Positions 1 through 10,899 of a DNA stretch of 64,000 nucleotides are shown here, piece by piece. Source of the DNA: Symsagittifera roscoffensis (taxonomy: Eukaryota > Xenacoelomorpha > Acoela > Convolutidae); contig NC_087067.1 in NCBI RefSeq assembly GCF_963678635.1, positions 25,365,547 to 25,429,546 on the forward strand. The letters are read 5' to 3'. The notes under the pieces are model-generated. The model saw nothing but the letters and a program-made list of their open reading frames with translations. It searched no databases and was not told the DNA's origin. Position 1 is the first letter of the stretch. The number at the start of each line of letters is the position of its first letter. Both the position numbers and the translations under genes were made by a program.

Positions 1-3000
1 CGAGGATCCCTTATGCGAAGACCGAAAATGTGCGAGGATCCCTTATGCTTGAAAAATCAAATGCGCTAAAATAAGGTCAGCCATTTCGAACTCAGTATTC
101 ATAAACTCGAGGCGCATGAATTTCACATATTATCATTGAACGTGAGATTTGTTTCCTAAAATACATGAAATAAATCAACGAAAATTAATGCAACCAAACT
201 TTAATGCAACCATAATTGAACAATTTAGAACACAGAGGCGAAGTGAAATATCTGCGAAATCTTTGAACTGAAAAACCAGCACCTTTCAGAGGCGAAGCGA
301 AACATTGCACAGCTTGCGATATAACACATACATAGAATGAAAAATCGAAGGAAATACAGATGAAAGCCGCAGAAAAAAGCATCATTTTTTTAAAAGATCA
401 AAAAATCTTAAATTTATGTTGATTGTGTTGTGATTTTCTTTCGCAAAAACCGGCTAAAAATTACACAGAGGCGAACTTGCACCTCGCATACAAAAGCAAA
501 AATATGACCGATAACGCAACTGGGAAAAACTGAATGATTAAAACTTTGAGTCTTCAAAATTTCCCAAGTGACGCACGCCAATTATGACGCATTAGCAGTT
601 CCAGTCAATTTTAAAAAAATTACCAACAAACATGCCTCACAATAAAGAGCAGTCTATAGAGCAGTAATAACATGAAAAAGTTAAATGTAATGAAAATAAA
701 ATGACTTGTTTTTTTTAATTTGAGATTTTTTGTGAATATCATCCCCCCACGCGCCATATTAAGTAAATACATTTCGCTCCAAGTAAAAAATCAATTATGG
801 CAAATAAGCTTCCTTCGACCAATTTGGAACGATTTCTATGACGTTTAATCTCAGATTACTCGTTAATAGCGCGAAATTTATCGCGCGTTAATTGTCTCAA
901 ATTGGCAGTTTTTAAACTCTCATAACTTTACGAAAAATGATCACAGGTGGAATATCTTTCCAAATTTAGGCTCAGCACAGCAACCCTTTTCGACAGAAAA
1001 AAAAAATCCTGTCAGAAAGTGCTGCTTAAAAAGTCGAAATTTGACTGAAAAAAAACCACCCCGAGCACAGATATTCCTTTACTTTCGTTACGAAAGTCGG
1101 AACAATATTAGTATGTATTTAAATCCTTAACAATGGCTGTACTTAATAGCTGGTTATTGATCAAAATGAACATTTTCAAAATGAACACATTTTATCGCAA
1201 CAAGATTTGCGTCGCAACAATATTTGCGCCTTAGGTGGGAAAAAAAGATAGTTCATACTATAACACAAGCATTGCTTGAGTAATCAATTGAATGTAACTA
1301 CGTAGACTACCCAGACTAAGCCAACAAAACATAAACCGAAACAGTTTACTCGAAAAAAAACTTTTCAAAATCAGATTTCGTAAAATTACAAATTACAGAA
1401 CTTTCAGCAATAGTCAAATATTTTATAGTTAAAACAAAATCCATGCTACTTAAAGTGAGCAGAGCTGATACAAAATTAATACCAGATAACATAAATGTCA
1501 TTTTTAAAAAAACGGAAAATGAATAGACGGAAACTAGACCGCGAAAACCACGAAGACTAAAAAAAAACTCTTTCAAAATTATTTGAAAACCAATTACTTC
1601 CCTAAACAGCCACTATCTAATTACTACCTAAATTACAATAGTTTTATTTGAATCTTCAAGAAATTGAGCATGTCTTGGAATTTATCACTCCGACAAAATT
1701 AACCATTCTGTGAAAAAGTTATTTACGGAAAAAAGAAAAGTCTATACCCGATTACAACACCCTTGCTTATCGCAAGAGTTAACATATTTAATAAAACATA
1801 GGCAACAGACAGTTGGAAATGATCATTGAAGCCACTAACGAGAACAAAATACTGGCTTATTTATTGAAAAACTCTCACTATGAATTTCAAAAATATAGAT
1901 GGCCTTGGAGGTGGTTATATTTCCAAAACAGTTTATGATTGACACTCCTTTGATAAATTGAGAAAAATAACTTAGAAAAAACTGGGCCAACTGGTAAACT
2001 TTGTATTTCGCATAAAAGTTCAATTTGGAAATTAGAAGTCGCCTTCTTTTTAACAAAAAAAATGGTCTGACTTAAAAAAAAAAAAATTTGAGTCTGAACA
2101 AACTTTAGACTTTTCCTGAAAAATCAAACAAAAAAATCATCACGACTTTAATAAGAATCTGAAATACGTTCGTTGCCTCTTGAAAACCACAAAAAATGTC
2201 GGGATCTCGTAAGCTAAAATGATTTGAGCAGTCTGAAATCACCAATAAAATTACTAATTTCAAACTTTCGGAAGTATGTCTTTTAACCTTGTTTATTTTG
2301 AAAATGTTAGAAAAGCACAAAATCGTCATATATTATCAGCTAAAAAATATTTGAACATTCAGGCTTACAACCCCTGTAAGAACCCTGACACTGACCCACC
2401 ATTGGGTTGCTCAATTCAAAATTTGAGAGAAACTTTTTCTAAATCATTTTTGGGCCAGATTTGTAATTCCTAGAAACCTGGCGGTACCCCACCATTGCAT
2501 TGCTAATTTCAAACTTCTCAAAAATACAAGCAAAACTTGCATTCAATTGCTCGTATGCATAAAAAATGTACTTCAACATTCGTATAAAATACTTTAAAAC
2601 GTTCTTTTCTGTGAAAATTTTAAACGCTGAAATATGAGGGCATTTTAACACGTCATAAGTAGGAAATTATTAAACAGCGAAAAATGTTTTTATGTATATA
2701 AACCGGTTAAAAATGTATATATAAACCATCAAAACCATAAACCATCCTTATTGAATAGTTTAAAACAAAAAGCCTTGTTAAGCTGAGCTTTTGGCGTTAA
2801 CCCCAAAAATTTGAGGTTTTCATATCAAAACATAATCAACTCATAGTATAATACAAGAAGTTGCTGGTGTATATGAGTTGCTTAGCTACATTATGACGTC
2901 GAAAAAAACTGCTTTGCTACAATGTGATTTTTACACATTACACTACGAAATTAAGCAATTAAACGGGAAACTTGTGATAAAAAAATGGCCTCGTAATTTA

Positions 3001-3167
3001 AAAAATCCGCGTTTAAGCAGGACAAGTGTTTGTGAGATAAAAATATTCATTTGTTAATCTATTATTGACCAAAAATATACATTATGAAGGCATTAGTTTG
3101 AGAGAACAATAGTATGAAAATACACTTTGCTATCTAAAATCGATTAAATACGATAGACATTTCAACT
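1..3167. other. AT-rich intergenic DNA, no gene recognised
   Basis: I see no convincing coding region or RNA gene. All open frames are short and of low complexity. A 16-bp direct repeat (cgaggatcccttatgc) lies at 1-16 and 34-49, and an agaggcgaa motif recurs near 235, 288 and 466. The region lies downstream of the 3' end of the ALC1-like gene. Confidence 0.6.
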
Positions 3168-6162
3168 CTAAAACTTAGGCTTTGATTTAGTTTTTATGCA
3201 CTTAACGAGATCAGTGGATGAAATTACACTGGGTCTATCTGAATCGAACATTTCATTTTTCTCACTCACGTAAATATCACCATTTTGAGCCAATTCACTA
3301 TCAACTATGTCTCCGTTGTAAGCAATAATATATCGAGTTAATTCTCTTTTGAGATCTTCGGTTAGAAACTTTGACAGTTCAAATGTCAAACCAGAAAAAA
3401 CATTTGGCAAGGCACTGGCTTTTTTGTTAACATCAAAAATATGGTCAACTTGCAAACTTCCACCGTCAAGATCCAAATTTTCAGTAGTACCAGTAGTCTC
3501 GCAATTTATTTCCTCGTACAATTGCGTTAATTCACGACTATTTCCATTCAAAGTCGATTCTTTTTTCTTTTTGTTTGATTGGTGATTTTTCGAGAAGTAG
3601 TATACGTATATTTGCAGACCATTTCCCGCGAAATGTTTACGCATCAGTCTTTCAGCGCAATACCAATTGAAATTTTTCATCAGATGACCTAATCTGGGTG
3701 AATGAATACTTGGTTTAGAACCATTTTTAGCTTTGTTTTTAGCGAAACTCGCTATCTGAGAGAATGACTTATCGAGTACTGAATTATCAATGTCGGAAAG
3801 AATGCCTTTCGAGCTCCGTTTCTGCGCTACTATTAGAGCTATATAAACCGAAAGCTCATTCAGCATAATCAAATGAGTATCGCCAAACGTCAAATCTTTC
3901 ATCTCATATGCAGTTTCATATTTTTGCCCTATTTCGGGCGAAAGTTTATTCAAAGCAGAGAACAATCCGCCTTCGCCCCAGCCTCCGGAATTGTCCACAC
4001 AGTGGATTATGACAGCAAACTCTCCTGTGGTGCGATCAAAATCAGGATTTGTAACATCTCCCGAAACAAAACGAATTGCCCCAGAATTTTCATCCTCCCA
4101 GCTACGTTCTCTTTCATCGGAACTTAAAACCTCGTTATCTAGTTTCAATGAACTGTAACCGGATTCTATCCAAAGAGCCTCTAGCTTTTGCTTTCGTTTT
4201 TCTGCCCTCTCAGTCTTTTGCTCTTCTAAAATTCTAGCTCGTTTGGCTTCGTTTTGACGCATTTCTAGTTCTCTTTCTTTTCGTTCTTCAGCGGTCAAAG
4301 TTCTTTTCGGTCTTCCTATCGCTTTGAGATTTAAATTCGGAACTTCGACAACTACTGAAGCCATTAAACTACCCAAAACATCATCCGATTGCTTCATTTT
4401 ACTTTTAAAGTTTTCACCTTCAAAATCGTACATTGTTTCTGGCGCCGTATCTTCCGATACCTTTATTGCGTCTGTATTGAGTTCATTCTCAGCTGTTTCT
4501 AATTCCTTCCAACAACCTGTCGAATCCGTTGAGCCCAATATCTGCTCAAAGTCGACATTCAGATTATCTGTTGATTCAACATCACTCAATATTACATCAA
4601 GACCAAATTTAACCACTTCTGAAATTTCAGAAGGAGTTTGAGCGCTCTCAATATTCAAATCGCTGCCTTGTAAATCTCCTGTGTTCAGCACTTCTGATGA
4701 CAGCTGAAATTTTTTCTGAGCTCTGGCTATTATGATTTCTTCGACCGAGTTTTTGCAAACAAGTTTGATGATTTTGACTGGTTTCGTCTGCCCTATTCTG
4801 TGAGCTCTTGCTGCAGCCTGGATATCATTTTGGGGATTGAAATCATTGTCGTAAAATATAACTTTATCGGCGCTGGTCAAAGTTATCCCTTGTCCGCCGG
4901 CTTTCGTGCTTATCAAGAAAACTGAAGTTGTCTCGTTTTTATTGAAATTTTTAATAGACAAAAACCTCTCCTCGCTTCGTGATGATCCATCAAGGCGCTC
5001 ATATAACAGACACTTGTATTCCAGATAGTCTTGTAAAATGTCCAACATCGTAATAAACTGAGAGAAAATCAAAACCTTGTGCTTCAAAGGCAGTAGATAA
5101 CCCAATAGAAGGTCCAGCAAAACTAGTTTTTGACTAGCTAGTATCAAATGATCACCGATTACAAACGGTTCTGGCTCAACACCATGGAACAAATAAGGAT
5201 GGAGGCAACACTTTCTTAACTGCATTAGAATGTTAGTCAAGGAACGCTTCGAAGTGTTTGCATTTTCATTTGACAAAGAGAAAAGAGCTTCAGAGTCTTT
5301 CAGAAGTATAGATTTATACAACTTTTTTTGTATGGAAGTCAAGCCGTGGTACATAAGAACTTGGGTTTTCGGTGGAAGCTTCAACAAAACATCGCTTTTT
5401 GTTCTTCGCAAAACGTACTGTTTTAATACGCTAAGAAGCTTCTCGTTTGAGCATCCATTTCTGACCTCATGTTCGTTTACAAAACTGTCAACATTATTTG
5501 CCGGAAACTGCTTCGCATCAATCAGGGACAACAAACTGTAGAGCTCCGTTAGATTATTTTGAATTGGAGTTCCAGTTAATAATATAGTCACTTCAAACTG
5601 AACTTCATCAAACAAAATCTTGTAAAGTACTGCATCTGAGTTTTTCAAACGATGAGCCTCGTCGACCACAAGAAGATCAAAAGTTTTCCCAAAAAACGTT
5701 TCGCGATCATGAATTAGAGTCTCGTAATTCGTTACAATAGTCACGGGGCCGATGCTATGCAGACTACTTTTGTAGCAGTTAGCTCTTTCCTCTTTAGATC
5801 CATGCACGAAAACGGCACTGCCTTTCACGGCATCGGAATAATCAATTTCTTCTTTCCACGTTTCCAACACAGACAGTGGGCATAAAATGAGACATTTGAG
5901 ATTCCGTTTTGTGCATCTCATGATCGAGTCGACAACCGAAATCACCTTGAAAATGAAAATAGTAAAAAAGGAATCCATGTGAAATTATACAAGCTTTCAA
6001 CTCGTTGTATAGTAGTGGAGTAGTAAGAATTAGCTTGCCTAAACTTACTTGAAATGTCTTACCCAGTCCCATTTCATCTGCCAGAATTGCTCCACTGCCG
6101 AGTTTGAATTTAGTCAACAACCAGTTGACGCCCAACAGCTGGTAATCTTTCAATGCACGCAT
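3168..6162 (-). CDS. CHD1L: ALC1/CHD1L-type SNF2 remodeller with macro and BRCT-like domains
   Basis: This is an ATP-dependent, poly(ADP-ribose)-regulated chromatin remodeller of the ALC1 (CHD1L) family, a nuclear DNA-damage factor. Exon 1 (6162-6049, 38 aa) carries the ALC1-like YQLLGVNWL segment and Walker A DEMGLGKT. Exon 2 (5945-3168, 925 aa) has the DEAH box (about residue 133), LTGTPIQN, and the helicase C half ending [11 protein letters not shown] Lys/Arg/Glu-rich linker follows, then a macro domain (about 663-820, [15 protein letters not shown]) aligned with the ALC1 macro domain. The last 80 residues (about 883-963) resemble the second BRCT of XRCC1 ([22 protein letters not shown]); vertebrate ALC1 lacks this. 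The usual 40 or so residues before the SNF2 core are not visible: either translation starts at 6162 or an upstream exon is missing, perhaps displaced by the retroelement insertion at 6799. No frameshift is seen, so the gene looks functional apart from the unresolved 5' end. Confidence 0.9.
5946..6048 (-). other. Spliceosomal intron of the ALC1-like gene
   Basis: A 103-bp phase-0 intron. The donor reads CAA|GTAAGT and the acceptor TTTTCAAG|GTGATT on the minus strand. Joining restores the conserved helicase motif I region (GLGKTFQ then VISVVDS) exactly where ALC1 homologues are continuous. Confidence 0.9.
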
Positions 6163-6798
6163 CAGACTAAGCTAACTGAAAAAAAAGCAAAATATGGACT
6201 AAAAAAACTTTACATTCATTATACAACATATATTCAAACTGTTCATATACCTCGGTATAACAAGGCACGAACGTATCAAAAACCTAGGGTTCCTTTTGTC
6301 AAAATCCCGGGGACCAATCGTTTAGCAGACAAATCTTTTGTCATAAAAAATGAGTCTTTTGGCAGGCCAACTTCATAAAATGATGGATGATTGATTGATA
6401 GGCTCAAAAAGACGCTCAGTCGGGGGCCATGCTTCCCAATTAAGTCAATTATCTCATGATTTGTCAACAAAACTATCAACTTCAAGAACCAAAATAGTCT
6501 AAATTAGCGGCAAAACTAAGATTTACGCGCACAAAAACACTCGTGTTGAATTGAAGCGCAGCGGAGCCAGCGGTCGCTAATCGCCTATGCCACCTTCGAA
6601 GTTAGCTATCACTTTATAATTGTACTGCGTCTGCTAAAAAACCTGACTGTTATAAAACCGGTCTGCAAAAATCCCTAGCACCCAAAATCCCTTTTAAAAA
6701 ATCTATCATAAATAAAGCCCCTGAAAAAGCAATGATTGGTTGAAAATCATCACCATATTTAAGAAATAAATAAAAGAACGCTTAAATTGCAAAGAAAA
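6163..6798. other. Sequence 5' of the ALC1-like exon 1; no further exon identified
   Basis: Reading upstream on the minus strand, a T-rich tract ending in CAG (6176-6178) looks like a splice acceptor just before the first exon. Using it would place an in-frame TAG ahead of the ATG at 6162, so this methionine may be the real start, or a different AG is used. No upstream exon encoding the usual N-terminal leader was found before the retroelement boundary at 6799. Confidence 0.45.
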
Positions 6799-6905
6799 TG
6801 TAACATTCGCCCGGAAGATACATATCGACGGAAAATAAAACTAAGTCCTAAGACGACTGGCTAACGTCTAAACAGAGCTTTATATGCTTTTCACCGTCTC
6901 TACCA
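6799..6905 (-). repeat. 3' end fragment of the element 2 3' LTR (left of nested insertion)
   Basis: These 107 bp match 41299-41405, the end of the intact element 2 5' LTR, including the terminus TGTAACATTCGCCCGG (read on the plus strand). The match stops at CTCTACCA, where element 1 begins. It resumes at CCAAGCCAG after 25314, so this is one LTR cut in two. Confidence 0.93.
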
Positions 6906-7791
6906 TGTGCCATTCTGCCAGATGACACAGCATAACCTTCCCGCGACAGAAATAAAAGTGACTAAAGGCCTTATGAACAGAAAAGTGTTGCGACGGAGGG
7001 TCAGAATGTTCTAGAATTTTTATTTTTAAAATTTCGATCGGAAGAAGAACATTTCTGAGAAATAGAAAAAAGACGGCCATTTTGAATAAAAAAGACGAAA
7101 ATCAGAACCACGATATAGATTGTGAAGAACAGTTGTATCAGAGACAGAAAAATTACGGAGCCTCTTATCGTGGCAAGAACACACGATAAGGACCTTAGCG
7201 ACAGATATTTGTGGAGACGGAGGCTTCAGTGGGGGGAAGAGAAATACCACGGAACCCTCCCGGGACACGAAATATAGGAGATAAGAGTGTTATCTCAAGA
7301 AAATCACGGGAGCGGAGGCTTGGTCCCCCAGAGACTGTTATATGTGAAGGGACTGTGAAAACTGACTATAACAGCTGCTGTAATGTCCTAGATCTTAATT
7401 AACACCGTTATTATTTAATATTTCAGAGCATGAGTAGATAGAAAAAGGAAAGGGTCAATCCATCTCCAATGGATTTAATATAAAACTGTCACACAAAAAA
7501 TATAATAAAATAGGTTGTTCGAGCCGTGTTTTTAATGACAATCACGTAGTCTGAGGATCCGAGACTCAGCTATGTGGTTGTGTTCGCATGCAAACGAAAG
7601 CTGATCAAAAGTCGTTTGACTGATGGCCTAAAAATGGTAACTTTTTACTTTGCCCTAAACAGACCAGAAAATCAACTGGCAAGGTCGAGACGGTGAAAAA
7701 CGAGTAGAATTAAGGTAACTGACGCCTGCCAGTCGTTGATAGGTACTTTTTCTACGCTCCGTCGCTGTGTGATATTTGGGCGAATGTTACA
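6906..7791 (+). repeat. Element 1 5' LTR
   Basis: Starts TGTGCCATTCTGCC and ends GGGCGAATGTTACA. It is the same 886-bp length as the 3' LTR at 24429-25314. The only difference I found is G/A at 7546 versus 25069. The last 15 bases are shared with the element 2 LTR family, although the LTR body is largely different. Confidence 0.95.
7479..7576 (+). promoter_or_regulatory. Candidate TATA box, poly(A) signal and hairpin in the element 1 LTR
   Basis: A TATAAAA sequence (7479-7485) is followed by AATAAA (7504-7509) and a GT-rich stretch. A hairpin follows: CACGTAG (7543-7549) plus CTGAG pairs with CTCAG plus CTATGTG (7570-7576). In the 3' LTR the single LTR difference changes a G.U pair here to A-U, so pairing is kept. 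The assignment as the U3/R core is inference. Confidence 0.5.
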
Positions 7792-7803
7792 TAGACGTTT
7801 TTA

Positions 7804-7818
7804 TGGCGCTCCTGGGTG
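7804..7818 (+). other. Candidate primer binding site of element 1
   Basis: TGGCGCTCCTGGGTG begins with the TGG expected to pair with a tRNA CCA end. It is conserved base for base in element 2 (41272-41286), after which the two leaders diverge. A conserved 12-nt spacer (TAGACGTTTTTA) separates it from the LTR, longer than the usual few bases. I cannot match it to a specific tRNA. Confidence 0.6.
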
Positions 7819-7910
7819 GGCCTGTTAAAGGCATGAAACTATCATGATCAGCAAGCGTAAGCCCGAGTTAGAGGCCTTAATGACCGTTGTTGTACTAGGG
7901 GGAAGGTGCG

Positions 7911-9058
7911 TACCCTCCGTCTAGTGCAATTTAGCTTTTTAACTTAGTTAACAGCGAAAATTCCGGGGGCCGGAGGGTTAGGTGGGAAATCTAGAGCCCG
8001 CTTGTCCTGAGGTCCCAGGACCAGAAACAATTAAAGAGAAAGCGTAAAACCAAACAAAAATAGTGTATAACCAAGAAAAAGCCAAAAAAAATAAATTTAT
8101 TTAAAAACAAAAAGTACAAAAAACAGTAAAAAAAATCCAAAAAAGACCAAAAACAGTAAAAAACATAAAGTGACAGTTTATATGTTATTTCCGGACGAGA
8201 TGTGATCTGACCTTCCTATTTGTTGTTGTTTCAGATTGATTTATATCGTTTCTGATAGAAAGATTGTGTGTTTTGGTGAAGGGTTGGGTACCCTCCCTCG
8301 AGTGTAATTTGAGTGTTTAAGCACGTTAATGGTGATTTTGCCGGTGACCGGAGGGTAGAGTGGCAAGCTGATCAACGTGTTCCACACTCAACAGGGACAT
8401 CAAGGACAACATCCACAACGACTGTTGGGTATCGTTGAAGCAATTTTAGTATCGTTTGGGTACTATTTCCTTAAAACTTAAGTGGTGGGGGGCACGATTG
8501 GCGCGGTCCGATTGTACCCTCCATCGATTACAAATTTCCGAGTTAAGGGTCTTAATTCGAATATTTTGGTGCAAAGGAGGGTATAGTACTATTTATTAAC
8601 GACTATTTATAGATTATTGTCCTTACTATATATTACTTATCTCCTATTTAGACCCAAGAAACACCCATTTTTTGTCGGAAATTACCAATTTTCGACCAAA
8701 CTGTAGACCCCCAAATTTTCGGATATCCGAGCTTTTCCGATAGGCAAAAAGCTTTTATATAGAGAGTAGCCACGTAGTTCGATCCCCTTTATTAAAGAAA
8801 CCGCGTGAGCAAAGATTCAGTAGAAGTTAGAAAAACGAGAATTTTTCGACCAAAATTTTGATAATTTTCTGTATTTTGTCAATCTGTTTTGGGGATCGAG
8901 TTTTTGAGTTTTTAGAGTTAGAGCAATAAAATTTTTTGCGTTAGGAGCGTGCTAGCATAACGTGCTCGGTTACTAGAGAAATTTTTGGGTAACCCTCCGA
9001 GTAGCTCCGTGGATAGAGCTAACGACTTAAGGTTTGGAAAAGGAAGGAATCGGAGGGT
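7911..9058 (+). repeat. Series of 65-73 nt palindromic modules in the element 1 leader
   Basis: Four modules share one layout. The arms are TACCCTCCG/CGGAGGGTTA (7911-7919, 7971-7980), TACCCTCC/GGAGGGTA (8289-8296, 8350-8357), TACCCTCC/GGAGGGTA (8515-8522, 8576-8583) and ACCCTCCGA/TCGGAGGGT (8992-9000, 9050-9058). The loops are 49-53 nt and each contains two TTAA or TTAAC words that could pair. Further arms in either order follow at 9391-9420 and 9560-9930. A related module sits in the element 2 LTR. Confidence 0.7.
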
Positions 9059-10134
9059 CCAAATTTGATAGTTTTTGGCCAAATTTTTGTTTCTAAACCA
9101 ATTTTGGTCCGGTTTTTTGCATTATTCCAGTGCCGTACAGGGCTACTACGCCCATTTCAAGTATTTTTAGGCACTTTCGACCGGAATTGCGTAAAAAGTC
9201 TTTCAGAACCTATACAGGTGGTGAAAAAGGCCATTTTGACGAACGCGTTTTTGGCGATTTCTCAAAGACTAGTTATCCGATCGGGATAATTTTGGTACCA
9301 TAAGTCGAAGTTTTTGACCACTTTTCCGAATCGCAACCGTTTTTGGGTTGATTATTTCGGAAAAGAAAAATTTTTTAGAATTTGTTGGTTCGGAGGGTCC
9401 AAGTAACGGGCAACCCTCCGAGCGGCAGAAAATTTTATCAAAACATCTTTTTATTCAACTGGGAAGGTTGACCGTGTCAGCCAACCTAGTTGTAAGTCAG
9501 GTAGACCGCTTTCAGAGGCTTTACTGCGGTGATTTAACCCTTTTTCTTGATTTTGGGGGAACCCTCCGAAGTGACCCTCCGGAGTCAGCTAAGCCCTTTA
9601 GCAACCCTCCTTAGTGGAAAATTTCCACGAGATCACCCTAAGAAGTTGAAACAGCTCCCCCTAGAACCCTTAGCTTATTTTGACGCTTTTTGAAGCTAGT
9701 AGGAGAACCTTCCAAGTGAGATCAGAAAATTTGAAAATTTTGGAGGTACCCTCCGAAGTGACCCTCCGGAGCGTATTAAGCATCTTATTGACCCTCCTTA
9801 GTAAATTTAGGGGGACCCTCCGAAGTAACTTGGGTGATTAAGATACCCTCCTAAGTAACTTGAGTGATTGAGGTACCCTCCGAGGTAACCCTCCGGAGTG
9901 TCTTAAGCCTTCTAGCGACCCTCCTTGTAAGAGACTTGAGTAAACCTTCTGTGGCAATTTGGGAAACGGAAAATATCCATTTAATTAGGATCATATTAGG
10001 ATATTAGGCGTGCTTATCAGGATCATAAGAACCCATTCTGACCCGGAAATTCGTGATCAACTTTGGATTCTATATTGGGTGTATTAGAAGTACCCGAACA
10101 AAATTTTTTTTTTTGATTGTGATTTTGGTTGAGT

Positions 10135-10320
10135 GGTTGCCTTGAGCTACTTAATAGGAAAGTTCGGGCAATCCGGGAACAAATAAAGGAAGACCTCGGT
10201 GGGTGTATTAAGCAAATACACACCCACTTGAGAAGAAGAATTGTTCCCTACTCTCGTGCACTTGGAGCAGTCCGAGTGTGGGAGAGCTTTTTCATAGACT
10301 TGACGAATTTTCGACCAAGA
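10135..10320 (+). ncRNA. Covarying two-hairpin RNA module, copy 1 (element 1 leader)
   Basis: Hairpin 1: GGGAACAA (10175-10182) pairs with TTGTTCCC (10241-10248), enclosing an inner stem TGGGTGTATT (10200-10209) with AATACACACCCA (10215-10226). Hairpin 2: CTCTC (10251-10255) with GAGAG (10282-10286), capped by CACTTGGA-GCAG-TCCGAGTG (10259-10278). The same arrangement, with different but still complementary arms, appears at 10321-10470 and 38720-38840. The CTCGGTGGGTG core and CTCGGGCA upstream are conserved in sequence. A role in packaging, dimerisation, translation or export is inference. Confidence 0.8.
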
Positions 10321-10480
10321 GGTTGCCTTGAGCTACTTAGTAGGACAGCTCGGGCAATCGCAGGACACCCAAAAGAAGACCTCGGTGGGTGTATTAGGCA
10401 AATACACACCCACTTGAGAAGACTGTGTCCTGGGCTTCGTTCTTTCGGATCGTTCCGATTGGGGGAAGTCTTTTTCTTTA
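10321..10480 (+). ncRNA. Covarying two-hairpin RNA module, copy 2 (element 1 leader)
   Basis: A direct repeat of copy 1 with a period of 186 bp. Hairpin 1 arms are CAGGACAC (10361-10368) and GTGTCCTG (10425-10432), different from copy 1 yet fully complementary. The inner TGGGTGTATT stem is kept. Hairpin 2 has TCGGA (10445-10449), loop TCGT, TCCGA (10454-10458), with an outer CTTC/GAAG pair (10435-10438, 10465-10468). Confidence 0.8.
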
Positions 10481-10899
10481 AGACTAAGTTTTATTTATCT
10501 ATTTCTGAATCATCACTGCTTTTTATCGAAGATTGTTTAATTTTAACAAAGCAGTGACTTGATAAATTGTGTGGCGATAAATTGATACTGACAAAAGGTC
10601 GCTGTCACCTGTAGGATATTCTTATCTGATTATCGATTGTGTTTTGTGTGTCGATTATATCTTGTGGAAACTTTGTGATACTGTTATACTATACAACCGG
10701 GTTGAGTTAGCACTATATCAATACTGGGTAGACCCTGTGTGTAACTTTAGCTGAGTCACTAATTTAGTCGTGAGAGATCTAGGAGACCTTTTGATACTGA
10801 CGGAATCGAGTAGGCAGCGTTAAGTGATTTAACTAAATCTTGTTTGTGGTACGTTTGCATTGCCATCAAATTACGAATACTTTCATTTCGTACAAAACT

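Larger units (their letters stand above)
7819..10899 (+). other. Element 1 long untranslated leader
   Basis: About 3.1 kb between the PBS and gag. It contains many stops in all frames and repeated CCCTCC/GGAGGG words. Palindromic modules occupy 7911-9058 and further CCCTCCG repeats run to 9930. The covarying hairpin module is at 10135-10480. The open frame from 10129 to 10557 begins at a TTG and is better explained by RNA structure. No protein family was recognised. Confidence 0.7.

Noticed and set aside
6799-7791. A DNA transposon with 14-bp terminal inverted repeats TGTAACATTCGCCC / GGGCGAATGTTACA
   Set aside because: The two ends belong to two LTRs in opposite orientation (element 2 fragment and element 1 5' LTR). 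The PPT, PBS and split-LTR continuity explain the boundaries better.
10129-10557. A 142-codon open frame with an internal 62-residue repeat
   Set aside because: It begins with TTG, has no recognisable domain, and the repeat conserves RNA pairing through compensatory changes; openness follows from the 186-bp (62-codon) period.
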